From Pelolinea sp. (lineage in GTDB: Bacteria; Chloroflexota; Anaerolineae; Anaerolineales; Anaerolineaceae), in contig JAAZOD010000004.1 in NCBI GenBank assembly GCA_012797975.1, forward strand, positions 1-64,000: DNA of 64,000 nt, written 5' to 3'. This document shows positions 1 to 8,043 of this stretch, one piece after another. The notes under the pieces are model-generated. The model did not search any database and had not been told where the DNA came from. It was given only the letters and a program-made list of their open reading frames with translations. A program made the position numbers and the translations under genes. Every line of letters starts with the position of its first letter. The stretch's first letter is position 1.

Positions 1-72
1 CCAATAAACACAGATGACAGGACAGGCAGTTATGAATATTGTAGCACGGAGGAAATATGGAAACAATCATAA
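1..72 (+). CDS. Possible 3' end of an upstream gene (partial)
   Basis: Reading frame 1 is open from the first base to a TAA at 70-72, giving about 23 residues. It overlaps the start of the next gene by 16 bases. The other two forward frames are closed here. A short translational overlap with a downstream gene that has a good ribosome binding site would fit an operon, but 23 codons are too few to prove coding or suggest a function. The stretch could equally be non-coding. Confidence 0.3.
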   Translation, partial: PINTDDRTGSYEYCSTEEIWKQS

Positions 73-1220
73 AAAAAGTAAATATTTCCTATCAATTCTA
101 TTATCGCTATCAAAAAATTATCGATCAAGGAGATTTGGCTTTTTTCCTAAATAAAGAACAATATAAAGAAAAATTTAAAGAAATGCTATCTGAAGTAAAT
201 AACATATTATGGGAAAAGCCGGTCAATTACAGCGGATTTTGGAATCATTATATGGAAATTGACAGATTTCGTTACGGAATTAATTGGAATAATGCATATG
301 ACAATGTCATTCCTGTCTATATTTCGTCAATTGATAAATTTAAAGGGGAGGATAAAGAAAAGAAAAAATATCAATACCGAGCTAATTCCCAATGTTTCAT
401 CTATCCGTATAGTTTCTGTATAAATACTATGCTTGATTTCGAGTTTCCCAATGGATTATCGTTAGAGCAAACCGTAAAACAAATCTTCAAAACGTATTAT
501 GAAAACAGTTACTTTTATACATGCTCAAAAAATGATAATACAGAAAAACGACAATACTCTTTGCTGCAGTATGCCGATATCCTCAAGAAGAAAGTTATTA
601 ATAATTATGCATTGCTAAAAGATCCTATATTTGCTGGCCATTTCTGCTCTATCGCTTTTATCGATGGCATCTATCCAGATTATACAGAGAAAATTCCGGC
701 TCAAAGCGATGTTCACGAATGGCTTTCCAAGCTCTTCTATTTTAATGAATCGCTTGATTCGCAAAATTATATTAATTTTGAAAAAGATAATAAATTCGTA
801 TTGAATAAAAGGCCTCATCTTCCGGCATTTCCCAGCAGTCTGTTTTTGGAAGATGATTCCAATCGGATACTATGGTTGCCTGCATATTTTTCAGAAAACA
901 TCGTGAAGAATGAAAAAAACAGAAAAATAAGGACGATAAAGTGTTATCAAAAGAACCTCTGCATGTTCACAATTCAAGTAAAAGATTTATTGATCATTGT
1001 TGATTTGGCTTATAAAGAAATAATTGATCATAAAAAAATCCAGGATGTATTCTTGCGAAATTATGCAGAAAATGCATTGAATTCATTAGAAAAAATTTAC
1101 TTTCGAGACCCAAAAACATACAAGTCTCTGTCCTCATCCACTTTTTTATCAGGTAAAGCACTGGACAGGATAAACTTTCTTCGTCAATATTATTTCAACA
1201 AAGAGCCATTGCATAATTAG
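57..1220 (+). CDS. Hypothetical protein, AT-rich, function unknown (387 aa)
   Basis: I do not recognise this protein. It starts at an ATG preceded by a strong ribosome binding site (GGAGG, 5 bases upstream) and runs 387 codons. It is soluble-looking, with no signal peptide or clear membrane segment, and is rich in Tyr, Phe, Asn, Lys and Ile. The acidic and aromatic N-terminal half carries repeated Trp and Tyr (around residues 60-130). The C-terminal half has a short hydrophobic strand pair (KDLLIIVDLAY, about residue 310) as in an alpha/beta domain. Its base composition is much more AT-rich than the neighbouring rubrerythrin and ABC genes, which points to acquisition by transfer. No catalytic motif is visible. 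Whether it is part of a defence or other accessory operon depends on genes left of the window. Confidence 0.75.
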   Translation: METIIKKVNISYQFYYRYQKIIDQGDLAFFLNKEQYKEKFKEMLSEVNNILWEKPVNYSGFWNHYMEIDRFRYGINWNNAYDNVIPVYISSIDKFKGEDKEKKKYQYRANSQCFIYPYSFCINTMLDFEFPNGLSLEQTVKQIFKTYYENSYFYTCSKNDNTEKRQYSLLQYADILKKKVINNYALLKDPIFAGHFCSIAFIDGIYPDYTEKIPAQSDVHEWLSKLFYFNESLDSQNYINFEKDNKFVLNKRPHLPAFPSSLFLEDDSNRILWLPAYFSENIVKNEKNRKIRTIKCYQKNLCMFTIQVKDLLIIVDLAYKEIIDHKKIQDVFLRNYAENALNSLEKIYFRDPKTYKSLSSSTFLSGKALDRINFLRQYYFNKEPLHN

Positions 1221-1327
1221 TTACTGGCAACAATTACCTCCAAAAAAATTGCTGATTTTCATTTATTGTTCTGTTTTATAATTACTACAAAACCAATCTA
1301 CTTACTCTGATAAAGGAGAATGAAACC

Positions 1328-1831
1328 ATGCATGAAATGACCAAGGCCAATCTCGAAGCCGCTTTCGCAGGCGAAAGCCAGGCGCACATGAAATATCTCA
1401 TCTTCGCCGACCAGGCGGAAAAAGACGGCTTTCCCAATGTCGCGCGCATCTTCCGCGCAGCCGCCTTCGCGGAACAGGTGCATGCCACCAGCCATTTCAA
1501 GGTATTGAAGAAATTATCCGATACCTCCGCCAACCTGCAGGCGGGCATCGACGGCGAAACCTTTGAAGTGGAGGAGATGTATCCCGCCTACAATGCCGTG
1601 GCGGAACTGCAGGATGAGCCAGGCGCCTCCCGCTCCACCCGCTGGGCAAGAGAAGCGGAAAAAGTGCACGCGGTCATGTATCAGGACGCCAAAACACTGG
1701 TGGATAGCAACCAGGATGCCAAAACCGAACAGCTCTACGTCTGCCCGGTATGCGGCTGGACCGGCGTGGGCGAGCCACCCGACAACTGCCCCATCTGCAA
1801 CGCCAAAAAAGAGCAGTTCAAGCTCTTCTGA
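1328..1831 (+). CDS. rbr: Rubrerythrin (NADH peroxidase-type)
   Basis: Rubrerythrin reduces hydrogen peroxide in the cytoplasm of anaerobes using a diiron site and a rubredoxin-like iron centre. The 167-residue product has the family layout. A four-helix ferritin-like domain comes first, with diiron ligand motifs GESQAH (Glu16, His20) and AEQVHATSH (Glu49, His52), a further Glu-rich helix near residue 82, and REAEKVH near 108. A C-terminal rubredoxin domain follows, with CPVC and CPIC pairs. An AAGGAG site lies 9 bases before the ATG, and a TATAAT box is visible at 1277-1282 without a convincing -35. A strong terminator follows, so the gene is probably monocistronic. It supports an anaerobic host that meets occasional oxygen. 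Confidence 0.95.
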   Translation: MHEMTKANLEAAFAGESQAHMKYLIFADQAEKDGFPNVARIFRAAAFAEQVHATSHFKVLKKLSDTSANLQAGIDGETFEVEEMYPAYNAVAELQDEPGASRSTRWAREAEKVHAVMYQDAKTLVDSNQDAKTEQLYVCPVCGWTGVGEPPDNCPICNAKKEQFKLF

Positions 1832-1843
1832 TCCTTCAACAGA

Positions 1844-1876
1844 AAAACTGGCAGCCGTGCGGCTGCCAGTTTTTTC
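1844..1876. terminator. Bidirectional rho-independent terminator
   Basis: A perfect 13-bp hairpin (AAAACTGGCAGCC pairing with GGCTGCCAGTTTT, 4-base loop) has T-runs on both sides. It lies between the convergent rubrerythrin gene and the ABC permease gene, so it can end transcription from both strands. Confidence 0.9.
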
Positions 1877-1904
1877 ACCGTGTTCTCAATAACACATTGA
1901 ACAC

Positions 1905-2705
1905 TCAAACCGCATCCAGCGTTCCGGATTGCATGCTGCGTTTTTCGATCCACAAAAAGAAGGCATATCCGGCGGCGATATACAGGGATCCGACCAGCGC
2001 TTCTCCGCCGATCAGGGAAGCGATGGCGCTCCAACCAGCTCCATCCAGCACCAAACGGGCTGCCATCACCCCGCGCGTCAGCGGCAGACAGTAAGCCACT
2101 TTCTGCAGCGCACCCGGCAACGCATCCACCGGAAAGTTCACTCCCACCAGGATATACAGCGCTTGAATAAAGGTGTTCAGGATCGTCCACCCATCGCGGG
2201 TGATCAGCGAAATGCTGCCAAACAGAAAACCGATCCCGCTGGCGGTGATAGCCAGTAAAAAAGTACACAGGGTCAAAAGATAAAAGTCCACTTGACCTAG
2301 ATTCATGCGGAAAATGATAGCCGCAATTCCAAAACCGAGCAGGGCGGTTACAAATCCATCCAGAATATAGAAAATCGCCCGGCCAATAAAGACCGGAGCA
2401 CGCGGCGCGGGGGATCCCAGCACATACGAAAGCGTGCCCCAACCTCTTTCCTCCCCGATGGCCAGACTGATGCCCGCCATGCCGTTATTGGCCGGGATGA
2501 GCAGCAAGTTGCCAATCACAATATATAATGGATCGCTGAACCCCACAAATTTCCCCATGAAAATAAAAAAGATCATCAAAAAGAAGGGAAAACCCAATTT
2601 GGAAGTGATGTACCCGAACGGATTGGTGATGGAAAACCGGCCATGATACGAAAGCCATGCTTGGGCAAGGTACAGGCGCACCGTGCGAACCAACCGCCTG
2701 ATCAT
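1905..2705 (-). CDS. ABC-2 type transporter permease (second permease)
   Basis: Membrane subunit of an ABC-2 exporter. The 266 residues contain about six hydrophobic segments in the usual ABC-2 pattern: a cytoplasmic amphipathic start, a first segment near residues 35-55 (FPFFLMIFFIFMG), then paired segments, and a last one near 235-255. The start codon overlaps the stop of the preceding permease gene in an ATGA arrangement (2702-2705), so the two permeases are translationally coupled and probably form a heterodimer with the ATPase encoded upstream. The substrate cannot be read from sequence. Drugs, lipids or small peptides are typical for this family. It is the last gene of the operon before the shared terminator. 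Confidence 0.88.
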   Translation of the reverse strand: MIRRLVRTVRLYLAQAWLSYHGRFSITNPFGYITSKLGFPFFLMIFFIFMGKFVGFSDPLYIVIGNLLLIPANNGMAGISLAIGEERGWGTLSYVLGSPAPRAPVFIGRAIFYILDGFVTALLGFGIAAIIFRMNLGQVDFYLLTLCTFLLAITASGIGFLFGSISLITRDGWTILNTFIQALYILVGVNFPVDALPGALQKVAYCLPLTRGVMAARLVLDGAGWSAIASLIGGEALVGSLYIAAGYAFFLWIEKRSMQSGTLDAV

Positions 2706-3493
2706 ATCGAACTCAATTCTCCGTTGACGCGGATCTTATCCTGCACTTTGTTCTGCAGCCAGTTCGTGGCCACCAGAAGCAGCAAGCACAATCCGATAGC
2801 CAACAGCCAGTGTTCCGCCAGGTAGCGCACATCCCGCATACCCAGCAAACTTTCGTTCATGGCTTCCAGCGCCCAACGAATGGGAAAAATCCCGGAAATA
2901 GTCTGCATCCAATCTGGCAGCACACGGATGGGGAACATGAAACCGCAAAAAATGGCCACAGGCATTTCCAGATATTCCACAAAAGTGCCGGAAATGCGCG
3001 ACCATGCCAGAAAATTCGCCAAAAAAACGCCGCTGCACCACATAGCGAATAACAGGATCAGCAGCGAGATGCCCGCACCCCACAGGTTTGCTCCGTTCAA
3101 GGAATAATCAAAAATGAACATGGCAGCCGAAAAGGCAATCAGTACTGCAAAAAATCCGCACAGTACGTTGGTAAAAGTACGGATGGCCTCCACACTCGCC
3201 AGTGAAGTGGGGCTGCCGGTGATCAATTCCAACATCCCGTTACGGCGATCCCCGGTGATATCGTAGGTGGAAGTGAAAACAATACCGCTCCACATGCCCA
3301 TGATGCCACCCCCGATCACACTGTAGACCAGGTCGGGAACATCGTTTCCCGCTGCGTGAGAAAGCAACATTCCCACCGCGCTGAACACCGCCGGCTGCAG
3401 AATGAATAAGGAAAGCGAAAAGAAATTAAGAGTGCGCACCAACAATTGCACAGACATTTGCTGCTTGACCAATCCCCAGCGGATGCACTTCAT
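2702..3493 (-). CDS. ABC-2 type transporter permease (first permease)
   Basis: This 263-residue integral membrane protein has about six membrane segments and an ABC-2 permease signature region (GDRRNGMLELITGSPTS, around residue 80), where such permeases contact the ATPase. The frame stays open far upstream, but that part lies inside the ATPase gene. The ATG at 3493 is chosen because it overlaps the ATPase stop as ATGA (3490-3493) and matches the family length. Together with the ATPase and the next permease it forms a three-gene exporter operon. The substrate is unknown. Confidence 0.88.
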   Translation of the reverse strand: MKCIRWGLVKQQMSVQLLVRTLNFFSLSLFILQPAVFSAVGMLLSHAAGNDVPDLVYSVIGGGIMGMWSGIVFTSTYDITGDRRNGMLELITGSPTSLASVEAIRTFTNVLCGFFAVLIAFSAAMFIFDYSLNGANLWGAGISLLILLFAMWCSGVFLANFLAWSRISGTFVEYLEMPVAIFCGFMFPIRVLPDWMQTISGIFPIRWALEAMNESLLGMRDVRYLAEHWLLAIGLCLLLLVATNWLQNKVQDKIRVNGELSSI

Positions 3494-4473
3494 TCTTTCT
3501 CTCCCTGAATGATGGTGATATACACATCTTCCAGTGTTTGATGGCGCACTTCCATCCCCAGAATATAATCCGGATTTAAAAATGGGGAGAGCAGTTCCAG
3601 TACCTTCTCCGGCTCCGCTGTACGGATGCACAATTTTTCCGGTTCGGCAGAGTGATCCAGCTTGACCATACTCCTGCCATCCAGGCCGCGCAATGTATCC
3701 AGCAAAATCGGAGCTTTTGCGGATTGGACCTCCGCTTCGATCACCGAATCCCCGCTGACACGTTTTTTCAAGGATGCCGGTGTATCCATGACCACGATCT
3801 TGCCGTGGTTCACAATGGCAATACGGTTGCACAATTCTTCGGCTTCCGCCATGTAATGCGTGGTCAGCAGAATGGTCTTTTTCAGAGAGATCAAGTTTTT
3901 AATGGTCTGGCGCAGTTCGCGCGATCCCACCGGATCGATCCCTACCGTCGGTTCATCCAGAAAGAGCACTTCAGGCTCATGCAGCAAGGCACGTGCCAGG
4001 TGCAGGCGCTGCACCATACCGCTGGAATAGGTTTCCACGCGGTCATCCCCTCGCCCGTTCAACCCCACCAGTTCCAAGAGTTCAGGAATGCGCTTCTTTG
4101 TGACCTTCGGTTCTAGCGCATACAGCTCGGCAAAATAATTCAGGTTTTGAATAGCGGTTAAGCGATTGTACAATCCGCGGCTGCCGCTGAATGCAAAGCC
4201 GATATGCTTGCGCACTTCCGCGGTTTGTTCAATCACATCCAAGCCAAGGATCTTGGCCGTTCCCCGCGTGGGTAATAGCAGAGTTGTGAGCATTTTAACC
4301 GTGGTGGTCTTGCCAGCCCCATTGGGACCCAGCAAGCCGAACAGTTCACCGCGTTCTACCTCAAAGGAAATATCTTCCACAGCGGTGGTGGATTTGGACT
4401 TGATCTTCCATAATCCGATCTTCGTTTTGAAAACCTTATTGAGCGAACAAGCTTGAATGGCAGGATTTTCCAT
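3490..4473 (-). CDS. ABC-2 transporter ATP-binding protein
   Basis: Cytoplasmic ATPase that drives the two permeases encoded next. The 327-residue protein has Walker A (GPNGAGKTT), an ABC signature variant (YSSGMVQRL), Walker B with the catalytic Glu (VLFLDEPTVGIDP) and the switch His (TTHYMAEAEEL). About 95 residues follow the ATPase core, forming a DUF4162-like C-terminal domain typical of DrrA-type exporters. I start it at the ATG at 4473 (MENPAIQ...), which has a purine-rich GAGGAG just upstream. The frame is open to 4677, but that extension has no family similarity I can see. First gene of the exporter operon. Confidence 0.93.
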   Translation of the reverse strand: MENPAIQACSLNKVFKTKIGLWKIKSKSTTAVEDISFEVERGELFGLLGPNGAGKTTTVKMLTTLLLPTRGTAKILGLDVIEQTAEVRKHIGFAFSGSRGLYNRLTAIQNLNYFAELYALEPKVTKKRIPELLELVGLNGRGDDRVETYSSGMVQRLHLARALLHEPEVLFLDEPTVGIDPVGSRELRQTIKNLISLKKTILLTTHYMAEAEELCNRIAIVNHGKIVVMDTPASLKKRVSGDSVIEAEVQSAKAPILLDTLRGLDGRSMVKLDHSAEPEKLCIRTAEPEKVLELLSPFLNPDYILGMEVRHQTLEDVYITIIQGEKE

Positions 4474-4789
4474 TTCTCCTCTTCGGCCCAGCGCAACAAA
4501 ATCCAAATGACCCAGGCGGTCGTAAGTCGAGAGAATCTGTGTATTGGAAATAGGAACGCAAAGAACAGATAGGCGCAATTTTACCGCTGATTCCTTCCTT
4601 TTTATGAAGAACAGAAAAACATGACTGGAATCAGTATGCAGGGATTTCATTTGAGAATAGAATGGAAATGTGAGCAATTCAATAGGAAAAGATCAAAGCG
4701 GGGCATTTCAGTAGTTGGCTCCCACTGTTCTATTGAAGGCAGCTCTCTGGAAATCCAATCAGCACTTAAATTTTATCAAGGAGAAAAAA
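4474..4789. other. Divergent intergenic region (about 316 bases)
   Basis: This lies between the start of the ABC exporter operon (- strand) and the RDD gene (+ strand), so it must hold two divergent promoters. I see no clear -35/-10 pair, no strong inverted repeat and no convincing small gene. Confidence 0.5.
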
Positions 4790-5236
4790 ATGGAAGAAAA
4801 ATCATTTCAATATGCAGGTTTTTGGCGTCGTTTGGCAGCGTATGTCATTGACATGGTCATTCTGGCATTTGCCAATTATGAATTCCTCAGCTATCAGAGC
4901 ACCAATATGAGCGTCATTGCAAATTTGGGTTACTATACGTTCACCTATGTTAACTATGCTGTGATGATCATCGCATTCAGTATTCTCATTTCCTGGGTGT
5001 ATTTTTGCGGTATGGAAAGTTCTCCCTTGCAGGCAACGCTGGGTAAATTGACAGTCGGTATCTATGTAACCGATATGGAAGGACAGCGAGTTTCCTTCGG
5101 AAAAGCCACCGGGCGCTATTTCGCAAAGATGATTTCCGGGTTGATGATTGGAATTGGATTTATCATGGCTGGGTATACAGATAAAAGACAGGCCTTCCAT
5201 GACAAGATCACAAATTGCCTGGTTTTGGGAAAATAA
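4790..5236 (+). CDS. RDD family membrane protein
   Basis: This 148-residue inner membrane protein of the RDD family has three expected hydrophobic segments: the first directly after RRLAAYVIDMVILAF (residues about 13-30), the second near 55-78, the third near 115-132. It also has the family signature around ATLGKLTVGIYVTD and GRYFAKM, and a C-terminal RQAFHDKITN segment. The function of most RDD proteins is unsettled; some act in ion or osmolyte transport. The ATG at 4790 is chosen because an AAGGAG site lies just upstream and the family motif follows at once. The frame is open 25 codons further upstream, without support. It appears to be transcribed alone. Confidence 0.9.
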   Translation: MEEKSFQYAGFWRRLAAYVIDMVILAFANYEFLSYQSTNMSVIANLGYYTFTYVNYAVMIIAFSILISWVYFCGMESSPLQATLGKLTVGIYVTDMEGQRVSFGKATGRYFAKMISGLMIGIGFIMAGYTDKRQAFHDKITNCLVLGK

Positions 5237-5702
5237 TGTAATTTTCGTCCTATCCATCTTTTCTTAAATAAATTCCTCCTTCGGGGATTCTGAACAGTCT
5301 TGCTTTTCTTGCCAGATCTATCAATTTTGTATTTAATAATCATTCTTATTTTTAATCCAACAATGATTGATCCTGCATGGATATTTTTTTAGTCCATGGG
5401 TATGGTAGATTTTGTGAAATTAACGTCCCATAATATGTATGGAATAGATGTGCGAATAAAGAATAGAGGATCATTTACATAGTTTACTGGTCAAAGGGGA
5501 TTTTTTTTCACAGTTGGGAAAGATTAAAGAAAAAAACCATTTATTCTCTAAGAGCAGATCAATTCAGGGAAGAGGAATATGGCTCTGCGGGTTAATTCTA
5601 TTGTGAGATGGCAGACATATATTTTTGAAAACCATTTCTTTTTAAATTAACAGGATAGCGCGCGTCAGATATTTACTTCAACTCATACAAGGGAGAATTC
5701 AC
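5237..5702. other. AT-rich intergenic region (about 466 bases)
   Basis: No gene is visible on either strand. The only structure I see is an imperfect palindrome at 5376-5398 (CATGGA, 11-base spacer, TCCATG) that resembles one found 93 bases before the next lipoprotein gene. The region probably contains the promoter of the 706-residue lipoprotein gene, but no consensus pair stands out. Confidence 0.5.
5376..5398. repeat. Inverted repeat, copy 1 of a shared palindromic element
   Basis: CATGGA and TCCATG flank an AT-rich centre with a run of seven T. The sequence TGCATGGAT followed by a T-run and TCCAT occurs again at 7953-7973, also upstream of a lipoprotein gene. No T-tract follows the stem, so it is not an obvious terminator. 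Confidence 0.4.
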
Positions 5703-7823
5703 ATGGGAAAAAAATCTGTAATTTGTATCAGCATGGTTCTTCTACTAGGAATACTTTTCATTTCCGCATGTTCCGGTTCGGGAAAGACAGATGAGTTTGG
5801 CTGTTTTCCTTCCTCCTGCTCCATCATTCCCCAGAAGAATGCCAGAAAAGTATGCGAAGATTGGGTGGCTGGGAAATATGTATGGAGCGGAGATTGCAAA
5901 GACGCTGGTAGTTCCGCCTGCACCAGTTTATGTGAGCATGATAAAGCACTCTATGCGCAAGGTGAAAAATTCACTCCAGCTGATGACGTGATGGTGTTTT
6001 TACCATCCGAAGTGGATATCTATGGGCGTGATTGGTATAAAGAAGAAGTGGATTTACCTCTGACGGGCACAATATACGCATTTGGACCATCCCTGCAAAC
6101 CGGCACAGACACGATTCGATGGCTTAAGGATCGTGGTGCAGAAAAAGTTTATGCAGGAATTTCGATCTGGAATCAGGATGCCTGGAAAACAGTAGACCAG
6201 CTTCCCGAGGAACTGAAGACAGCTTATGTAACTGGCTTCAATGGAGAACAGTTGTTCATTCAGGAAGTAGTTTTTCTCAATTTCCTCGATCCCGCTTATC
6301 AAAATTGGATCAAAGCGAGAATAAAAGAGCAAATTGACTTTGGCACGAATGGCTTTACCTTTGATGAACATTGGGGGACTGCCCAAGCGGTGAACACAGG
6401 GGAAGGTCCTTGTGATCAATTTGCATTGGAAGGTTTCAAGCAGTACCTGGCAGAGCGATATTCTGCATCCGAATTGGAAAAGAAAGGCATATCCGATGTT
6501 CAAACCCTTAATTATTGCCAGTATCTGGTTGAAAATGATCTGGTAAGCCAGTATAAGGAAAATTTCCGCCTTGTCAATTTTGGATCAGATTATCGGGAAT
6601 ATTTGTACCGGGCATCCAATGCTGTAATCAAAGATATTATCCAATTCGCTTCCAATTATGCGCAAGAAAAAGGCAAGCAGATCGTTTTTGCCGCAAATTT
6701 TGAACCAACGGATCAATTGGATGAATATGATTTCGTGGATGCCCTTGAGACCTTCGTTTTCGAACATCAATGGTTCCCAAGATGGCGGGAAGAAGGGGAT
6801 TATGCTCGTTTTTCAGCCGGTGTGCCCGTTAGCCCATCCATGAAATATGCATACAGCCGAAATGTAAATGCCGCAGCTATGTATGCGATCAACGATGCAA
6901 CTGGATTAAGCGCTCAAGGTGTACAGGGAGGAACAATATTAATCCTTCATCATTTCGCAGAATCCTATGCAAATCGTGGTTATTATATGTATGCTGACTT
7001 AAATGATTATCTGGGTTTGAATTTTCAAGCAGAGCGCGAACTGCTCTACCCCTATTACATGTTCGTTCGCGATGAACCACGGGTATTTCAAGACTTACAA
7101 CAGATCAATAATCTGGCAGTTATCCTCCCACCCCATGCTACCGTCGATAATCGATATACGAATGATGCTCTGGCTGTTTCTCTGGCTTTCTCTGAAGCCA
7201 ACATCCAGCATGATGTGATTGACCTTGAAAGAATAGACGGATATCAAATGGTGGTGGCCACCGGATTTGCCTGGACCGATGCGGAAGTAGATCACTTGCT
7301 GCAATACATGGATGCCGGTGGTATCGTTGTATCTTTTGACAATCGCTTTGCCAGCTTGGATGAGAATTTTGAAGAAGTGAACCGGCCGGAATTAAAAAGT
7401 CTAAAAAGAAATGGAACTCATAAATATGGGGACGGAGAATTCATTTTCTTGGCCGATAATCTTGGTGAGAAGATTTGGCGAAACCAGCTTCCAGCAGATA
7501 AGGAGAAAGTACTCTCGGCAGTTGCAGAGGTAGCAATTCAAAATATTGCGCCTGCGAATGTTCAAGTGTTGCCTTACGTTAGTGGAGAAAAGCTGATAAT
7601 TCATATTTTAAATTATGATTACCTAAATTCGGATTTCACTCATTTGGAAGATGTGCCAATAAAAATCCACATTCCTGCAGGATTTTCAACAACAGACAAA
7701 ACGATGAAGATCATCTCCCCTGATCTGGAGGGGGAAGTAGCTATTAATTTCACGCTTGAGGATGATCTGCTTGTATTTACTCTCCCCTCACTCTATATTT
7801 GGGATATTGCGATCGTAGAATAG
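5703..7823 (+). CDS. Large secreted lipoprotein, glycoside hydrolase-like (706 aa)
   Basis: The protein is exported and lipid-anchored: residues 1-23 form a signal peptide ending in the lipobox ISAC (Cys23). The mature part looks like a TIM-barrel glycosidase fold, with strand-like elements and an acidic motif GFTFDEHWG near residue 220 where such barrels carry a catalytic acid. From about 485 to 590 follows an alpha/beta domain (LAVILPPHATVDN, YQMVVATGFAWTDAE) like the trimerisation domain of family 42 beta-galactosidases, then a short beta domain. Several early cysteines (residues about 38-80) could form disulfides. A role in outside-cell polysaccharide use is inference; no family can be named with certainty. 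GGGAGA precedes the ATG, and a strong terminator follows at 7851. Confidence 0.75.
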   Translation: MGKKSVICISMVLLLGILFISACSGSGKTDEFGCFPSSCSIIPQKNARKVCEDWVAGKYVWSGDCKDAGSSACTSLCEHDKALYAQGEKFTPADDVMVFLPSEVDIYGRDWYKEEVDLPLTGTIYAFGPSLQTGTDTIRWLKDRGAEKVYAGISIWNQDAWKTVDQLPEELKTAYVTGFNGEQLFIQEVVFLNFLDPAYQNWIKARIKEQIDFGTNGFTFDEHWGTAQAVNTGEGPCDQFALEGFKQYLAERYSASELEKKGISDVQTLNYCQYLVENDLVSQYKENFRLVNFGSDYREYLYRASNAVIKDIIQFASNYAQEKGKQIVFAANFEPTDQLDEYDFVDALETFVFEHQWFPRWREEGDYARFSAGVPVSPSMKYAYSRNVNAAAMYAINDATGLSAQGVQGGTILILHHFAESYANRGYYMYADLNDYLGLNFQAERELLYPYYMFVRDEPRVFQDLQQINNLAVILPPHATVDNRYTNDALAVSLAFSEANIQHDVIDLERIDGYQMVVATGFAWTDAEVDHLLQYMDAGGIVVSFDNRFASLDENFEEVNRPELKSLKRNGTHKYGDGEFIFLADNLGEKIWRNQLPADKEKVLSAVAEVAIQNIAPANVQVLPYVSGEKLIIHILNYDYLNSDFTHLEDVPIKIHIPAGFSTTDKTMKIISPDLEGEVAINFTLEDDLLVFTLPSLYIWDIAIVE

Positions 7824-7850
7824 CAGGATCGCTCCATCAGACACCACAAT

Positions 7851-7883
7851 AAAAAACCGATCATTGATGATGATCGGTTTTTT
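7851..7883 (+). terminator. Rho-independent terminator after the large lipoprotein gene
   Basis: Hairpin AACCGATCAT pairing with ATGATCGGTT, with a six-T run on the 3' side and a six-A run on the 5' side, 27 bases past the stop codon. Confidence 0.9.
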
Positions 7884-7952
7884 CTATTCCATCTATTACC
7901 ACTCGAGGTCATTCGCCCTTCTCCCCTCTTCCTCCTGATTCTGCGCGAAAGT

Positions 7953-7973
7953 GCATGGATTTTTTTAATCCAT
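7953..7973. repeat. Inverted repeat, copy 2 of a shared palindromic element
   Basis: ATGGAT and ATCCAT flank a T-rich centre. It closely matches the element at 5376-5398 and lies 71 bases before the start of the WG-repeat lipoprotein gene. It could be a regulatory site shared by the two lipoprotein genes; this is inference from two copies only. Confidence 0.4.
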
Positions 7974-8043
7974 AAAATTACAACGGAGATCACTATTAAA
8001 GAATCTATGTATAATAATTATATAGGAATAAGGGGAGGATAGC

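Noticed and set aside
3494-3832. Long N-terminal extension of the first ABC permease
   Set aside because: The extension overlaps the ATPase gene in another frame and reads as low-complexity polar sequence. The ATGA overlap start gives the normal family length.
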